A DNA stretch of 64,000 nt from Acidimicrobiaceae bacterium (GTDB taxonomy: Bacteria; Actinomycetota; Acidimicrobiia; Acidimicrobiales; RAAP-2): NCBI GenBank assembly GCA_003152015.1, contig PLZF01000015.1:1-64000 (forward strand), written 5' to 3'. Positions 60,644-64,000 of the stretch are shown in pieces (the stretch's first letter is position 1; the number at the start of each line of letters is the position of its first letter). The position numbers and the translations under genes were made by a program. Below the pieces are notes generated by a model that had not been told where the DNA came from, made no database searches, and was given only the letters and a program-made list of their open reading frames with translations.

Positions 60644-62107
60644 TCATCCTTCGGTAATGGTCCCACCTGCCAGCAGGGCCAGCTCAGCATTTTGCAGATG
60701 GGGCTCGTGATCGGCGTCGGCTTTGGCCGCGGTTGCCGTGGGAATGAAGAAGGCCGCAAGGATTGCCACCACGGTCATCGCAGCCAGGAACGCGAACCCC
60801 GTGGTGTACCCCGATGCCGCCGGCAGTCCGTTGGCAAGCAACTGGGACGTCACGATGCTCGACATCACCGCAGCGCCGATGGCCCCACCGATAGTGCGGA
60901 TATTGGCATTCATCCCACTGGCGACACCGGTCTGCGCGGGGGGAACTGCTTGGACGATGAGGTTGGACATGGCCGAGAAGGCAAGACCCAGACCTACCCC
61001 GAGCAGAGTGCTCGCTGCATAGATCTCCCACGGCTGTTCGTGGGCAAAGGCAAGAATGAGATACGCGCCACATGAAGCAATGGATCCCATGATGACGGCC
61101 GACTTCGAACCGACAGCAGCGGCGATGCGGCCTGATAACAGCCCGAAGAAGAACATTGTCACGGTGAGAGGCAACAGGAACAGACCCGACTGAATGATGC
61201 TGGCCCCGAACCCGTAGCCGGCAGATTTTGGCGTCTGCAGGAACTCGGGCAGGAATGCCATGACCGAGTACATACCGATCCCGAACAGGAAGGCGACCAG
61301 ATTGTTGGTCCACACCGCAGGCACTCGCATCATTTCCATGTCGATGAGAGGCTGCTTGGAGCGCAGCTCCGCGATGACCCACGCCACACCGATGACCACA
61401 GCAAGCACGATCAACCCGATGACCTTGCTTGAGGCCCATCCCCAAGTGGGAGCCTGACTGACGCCGAGGAGCAACGCGACCAACCACCCCGAGAGCAAAA
61501 CAGCTGCCAACCAACTGATCCGACCCGGGGTTCGCACCGGCGACTCGGGTACGAACAACTGGGCGCACACCGCGGCGATCACGGTGACGATCAATGGGAT
61601 CCAGAACAGCCAGTGGTAGTTGAGATGGCTGACGATCGGTCCGGCGAGGACAATCCCCGCACCGCCTCCCACCGCTGCCATGGCGGCCACGATGCCCACC
61701 CCGGTGGCTACCTTGGTTGCCGGGAACTCGTCACGGATGATGCCGAACGACAGTGGGAGGACCGCACCGCCGATGCCTTGGATGGCACGGGCGACGATCA
61801 GCAGCCCGACCGAATGGGCCAAACCCGCCATCACCGATCCGAGGGCCAGCGCGCCGAGGGTGACAACCAGCATCCGCTCCTTGCCCACCATGTCCCCCAC
61901 TCGCCCAAGGATCGGCGTGAAAATGGATGCGGACAGCAGATAGGCGGTCAATACCCAGGTCACGGTGCTCTGGGATGTGTGCAGGTCGTGTTGGATCGTC
62001 GGGAGAATCGGCGTCACAAGCGACTGCAAGAGGGCATAGGCCGACACTCCGAGCAAGAGGACTGCGAATGTGGCCTTGTAGTTGGCTCGTTCGAGCGATC
62101 TGGTCAT
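60644..62107 (-). CDS. MFS drug/solute exporter, DHA2 type (14 spans)
   Basis: 487 residues with 14 membrane segments. Motif A GRVGDMVGKERML follows the second span; AIQGIGGAVLPLSFGIIRDEFP is the conserved DHA2 region; GIVLAGPIVSHLNYHWLFWIPL is motif C-like. These exchange protons for drugs, antiseptics or metabolites. GGAG 7-10 nt upstream supports the ATG. The upstream region holds repeated ATAAGCGGA sites typical of an operator, so expression is probably repressed until an inducer appears. No regulator gene is adjacent. Confidence 0.9.
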   Translation of the reverse strand: MTRSLERANYKATFAVLLLGVSAYALLQSLVTPILPTIQHDLHTSQSTVTWVLTAYLLSASIFTPILGRVGDMVGKERMLVVTLGALALGSVMAGLAHSVGLLIVARAIQGIGGAVLPLSFGIIRDEFPATKVATGVGIVAAMAAVGGGAGIVLAGPIVSHLNYHWLFWIPLIVTVIAAVCAQLFVPESPVRTPGRISWLAAVLLSGWLVALLLGVSQAPTWGWASSKVIGLIVLAVVIGVAWVIAELRSKQPLIDMEMMRVPAVWTNNLVAFLFGIGMYSVMAFLPEFLQTPKSAGYGFGASIIQSGLFLLPLTVTMFFFGLLSGRIAAAVGSKSAVIMGSIASCGAYLILAFAHEQPWEIYAASTLLGVGLGLAFSAMSNLIVQAVPPAQTGVASGMNANIRTIGGAIGAAVMSSIVTSQLLANGLPAASGYTTGFAFLAAMTVVAILAAFFIPTATAAKADADHEPHLQNAELALLAGGTITEG

Positions 62108-62136
62108 CCGGTCTCCTTCAAGCGATCGTCCCGTTA

Positions 62137-62180
62137 ATAAGCGGAGTCAGAATTTGGCTTATCGAATTACCATAAGCGGA
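62137..62180. promoter_or_regulatory. Operator-like repeats upstream of the MFS gene
   Basis: ATAAGCGGA occurs at 62137-62145 and 62172-62180 in direct orientation, and GCTTAT at 62157-62162 pairs with either as an inverted repeat (spacer 9 bp to the second). The AT-rich sequence between them is the only plausible promoter for the minus-strand MFS gene. Confidence 0.5.
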
Positions 62181-62530
62181 ACTGATGCTCCGCATTCGAA
62201 GAGAGCGAGAGTGGCGGTTCGCTGGTCGGGAAGTGCCGATTGGTTCCGCTCGGCGACACTCTTCGGAGCGTCATCGACCCGGCGTTCTACGTGCAATCGC
62301 ATCCAGTTCTTCGACATGGAAGGCGATGACGATCGGATCATGCATGGCAAGTGGTTCGTCAACGCATGCTTCTAGCCCAGAGCGAAATGCACTGAGATAC
62401 CAAATGGCGTTCTGCGTGCATCCTGGTGCAGGGCGCGGTTCCCGCACCCCGCTCATATCCGAAGTGCCGGGTAGCCGGCCCGAGTTGTTGATCCGTAACG
62501 TCCGGCCCGGCCTGTCCCGGATACGCAGCA

Positions 62531-62558
62531 GCCCGGGATGCATTCCTGCATCCCGGGC
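62531..62558 (-). terminator. recA terminator hairpin
   Basis: GCCCGGGATGCA (62531-62542) pairs perfectly over 12 bp with 62547-62558 around a TTCC loop, about 87 bp after the recA stop. There is no T-run, so it would be an I-shaped terminator. The remaining 62181-62530 interval contains no supported gene. Confidence 0.7.
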
Positions 62559-62644
62559 CGGCGATCTCACCTCCTCTACCCAGGAACCAGCACAGGAAAA
62601 CCAGCGTTGGCCAAGCAGATGTCGGAGATACGCAGCGTGTTACC

Positions 62645-63718
62645 TCACTCGCTGAGCGTGATGGGTTGATCGTCGGACGCCAGAGCGCCGATGTCATCAG
62701 GCACGGTCGGCGACGCCTCTTCGGCCTTGACGGCGTTCAACGCGGCAATGTGCTCGCGAATGCGTTCGTCGATCTCCGCCATCAGCTGCGGGTTTTCGAT
62801 GAGGAACGTTTTGACGTTCTCTCGTCCCTGGCCAAGTTGCTCACCTTCGTAGGTGAACCATGCTCCCGATTTCTTCACGAAGCCCAGCTCCACACCCACG
62901 TCGAGCAGCGAGCCCTCGCGGCTGATGCCCTTTCCGAAGGTGATGTCGAACTCCGCCTGCTTGAACGGCGGCGAGCATTTGTTCTTCACTACCTTGACCC
63001 GAGTGCGGTTCCCGACCATGTCAGCCCCGTCCTTGATGGTCTCGATCCGACGGATATCGAGACGAATCGACGAATAGAACTTGAGCGCCCGGCCACCGGG
63101 GGTGACCTCGGGTGAGCCGTACATCACGCCGATCTTTTCGCGGAGTTGGTTGATGAAGATGGCGATGGTGCGGGACTTGGACAACGTGCCCGTCAACTTG
63201 CGCAACGCCTGGGACATCAGGCGGGCCTGGAGGCCGACATGGGTGTCCCCCATCTCTCCCTCGATCTCCGCTCGGGGAGTGAGGGCGGCCACCGAGTCGA
63301 TGACCAGCACATCGAGCGCACCCGAACGGATCAGCATGTCGGAGATCTCCAACGCCTGCTCACCTGTATCGGGCTGCGAAATCAACAGATCATCGATGTT
63401 GACGCCGATTGCCTTGGCGTACACCGGATCCATGGCGTGCTCGGCGTCGATGTAGGCGCAGATACCACCGTTGCGCTGCGCTTCGGCCACTGCGTGCATG
63501 GCCAGCGTCGACTTACCCGACGACTCCGGTCCGAAGATCTCAACGATGCGGCCACGAGGCAGGCCGCCGATGCCGAGCGCAAGGTCGAGTGCCAGCGCCC
63601 CGGTGGGGATTGATTCGATGTTCATGTGGAGGTTTTCCCCCATCCGCATGACAGACCCCTTGCCAAACTGCTTCTCGATCTGGCCCAGGGCCATGTCGAG
63701 CGCCTTGTCACGTTCCAT
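62645..63718 (-). CDS. recA: DNA recombinase
   Basis: 357 residues, complete and without intein. Walker [18 protein letters not shown], Walker [13 protein letters not shown], loop L1 [21 protein letters not shown], loop L2 around [30 protein letters not shown]. It carries out strand exchange in homologous recombination and activates LexA self-cleavage. I chose the ATG at 63718 because GGAG stands 9-10 nt before it; a GTG at 63727 is 9 bp upstream. A LexA-type box upstream indicates SOS control. No recX follows in the window. Confidence 0.98.
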   Translation of the reverse strand: MERDKALDMALGQIEKQFGKGSVMRMGENLHMNIESIPTGALALDLALGIGGLPRGRIVEIFGPESSGKSTLAMHAVAEAQRNGGICAYIDAEHAMDPVYAKAIGVNIDDLLISQPDTGEQALEISDMLIRSGALDVLVIDSVAALTPRAEIEGEMGDTHVGLQARLMSQALRKLTGTLSKSRTIAIFINQLREKIGVMYGSPEVTPGGRALKFYSSIRLDIRRIETIKDGADMVGNRTRVKVVKNKCSPPFKQAEFDITFGKGISREGSLLDVGVELGFVKKSGAWFTYEGEQLGQGRENVKTFLIENPQLMAEIDERIREHIAALNAVKAEEASPTVPDDIGALASDDQPITLSE

Positions 63719-63840
63719 TTCCTTCACTCTCCTTTAATGCCTGTATTCACTTGACCGGGCTGACCCTACGGAGAGGGTGTGACACCCGACTGGGGGGTCC
63801 GGATCGGGTCCGGTACCGATGGATACTGCTCGACGAGGTC

Positions 63841-63864
63841 ACTGTAGACCCGAACGCATGTTCG
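63841..63864 (-). promoter_or_regulatory. SOS (LexA) box and -10 element of recA
   Basis: CGAAC-GCAT-GTTCG (63851-63864) is a perfect palindrome matching the CGAAC-N4-GTTCG LexA box of actinobacteria and firmicutes. TACAGT on the minus strand (63846-63841) just downstream is a -10 candidate, so LexA would cover the promoter. It lies about 130 bp before the recA start. Confidence 0.8.
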
Positions 63865-63980
63865 ATGTTGGACCCTGGCGCCACTGATTGTCAAAGGCCC
63901 TGCCAAGGGACCGGCCGGCACGGTTCCCCGGCCTGGGATCACCCGGGAGGGAGCTGGGTTCGGGGTAGTCTCTCGGCGCG

Positions 63981-64000
63981 ATGACTGACGATCAGCCCTC
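63981..64000 (+). CDS. Possible gene start at the window edge (partial)
   Basis: ATG at 63981 opens a frame reading MTDDQP before the window ends. TAGTCT (63966-63971) ends 9 nt before it, the same spacing seen at other likely leaderless genes here. Only six codons are visible, so the product cannot be named. Confidence 0.3.

Noticed and set aside
60490-60759. Small frame overlapping the MFS 3' end
   Set aside because: Half of it is a shadow of the MFS gene and no start or ribosome-binding site serves the rest.
62271-62570. Short minus-strand frame between MFS and recA
   Set aside because: No ribosome-binding site, no similarity, and it crosses an interval full of hairpins; only 20-25 codons look protein-like.

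Overview
The window is GC-rich, with mostly actinobacterial gene content: a LexA-type box CGAAC-N4-GTTCG upstream of recA, an F420-type luciferase-like oxidoreductase, AlkB, a PstSCAB system, and ECF sigma / membrane-protein pairs. A decayed protein fragment carries a GYWLVA-type repeat that I associate with Acidimicrobiia. An uncultured or little-studied acidimicrobial actinomycete is my best guess; this is inference, since no rRNA is present.

Layout. 1-10.9 kb: lipid and alkane metabolism (patatin, lysophospholipid acyltransferase, acyl-CoA ligase, alpha/beta hydrolase, TetR + AlkB) and an ECF sigma / membrane-protein pair. 11.1-20.3 kb: a recombination zone. It holds an IS110-family element, the 3' half of a tRNA-Lys gene flanked by direct repeats (probable attachment site), and a run of broken genes (IS21 transposase, SnoaL-like, FN3/GYWLVA protein, amidase, cytochrome P450, lipoprotein signal peptide, dual-specificity phosphatase) among a few intact genes. 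20.4-24.6 kb: dehydrogenase, VOC protein, threonine aldolase, glycosidase-like exported protein. 24.6-30.1 kb: pstSCAB and a convergent OmpR-type response regulator; both promoters show the same arrangement of 11-bp-phased GTTCA(CC) boxes. 30.2-38.9 kb: thioesterase, OYE-type reductase, FAD oxidase, SDR, two divergent citrate synthases with different N-terminal regulatory domains, and a SnoaL/LLM operon. 39-60.2 kb: a surface-glycan cluster of two acyltransferase-3 proteins, several very large polytopic GT-C/YfhO-like proteins including a tandem duplicated pair, a GT2, a methyltransferase, a sugar-nucleotide epimerase and a nucleotidylyltransferase. 60.6-64 kb: an MFS transporter, then recA with an SOS box and a strong terminator.

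Three window-wide patterns stand out. Many genes have a TAnnnT -10 hexamer only 6-9 nt before the start codon and no ribosome-binding site, which suggests leaderless mRNAs. Short tandem repeats (8-38 bp units) sit repeatedly inside genes or at gene ends. The two Pho-type promoters share identical geometry, from which a regulon could be searched.
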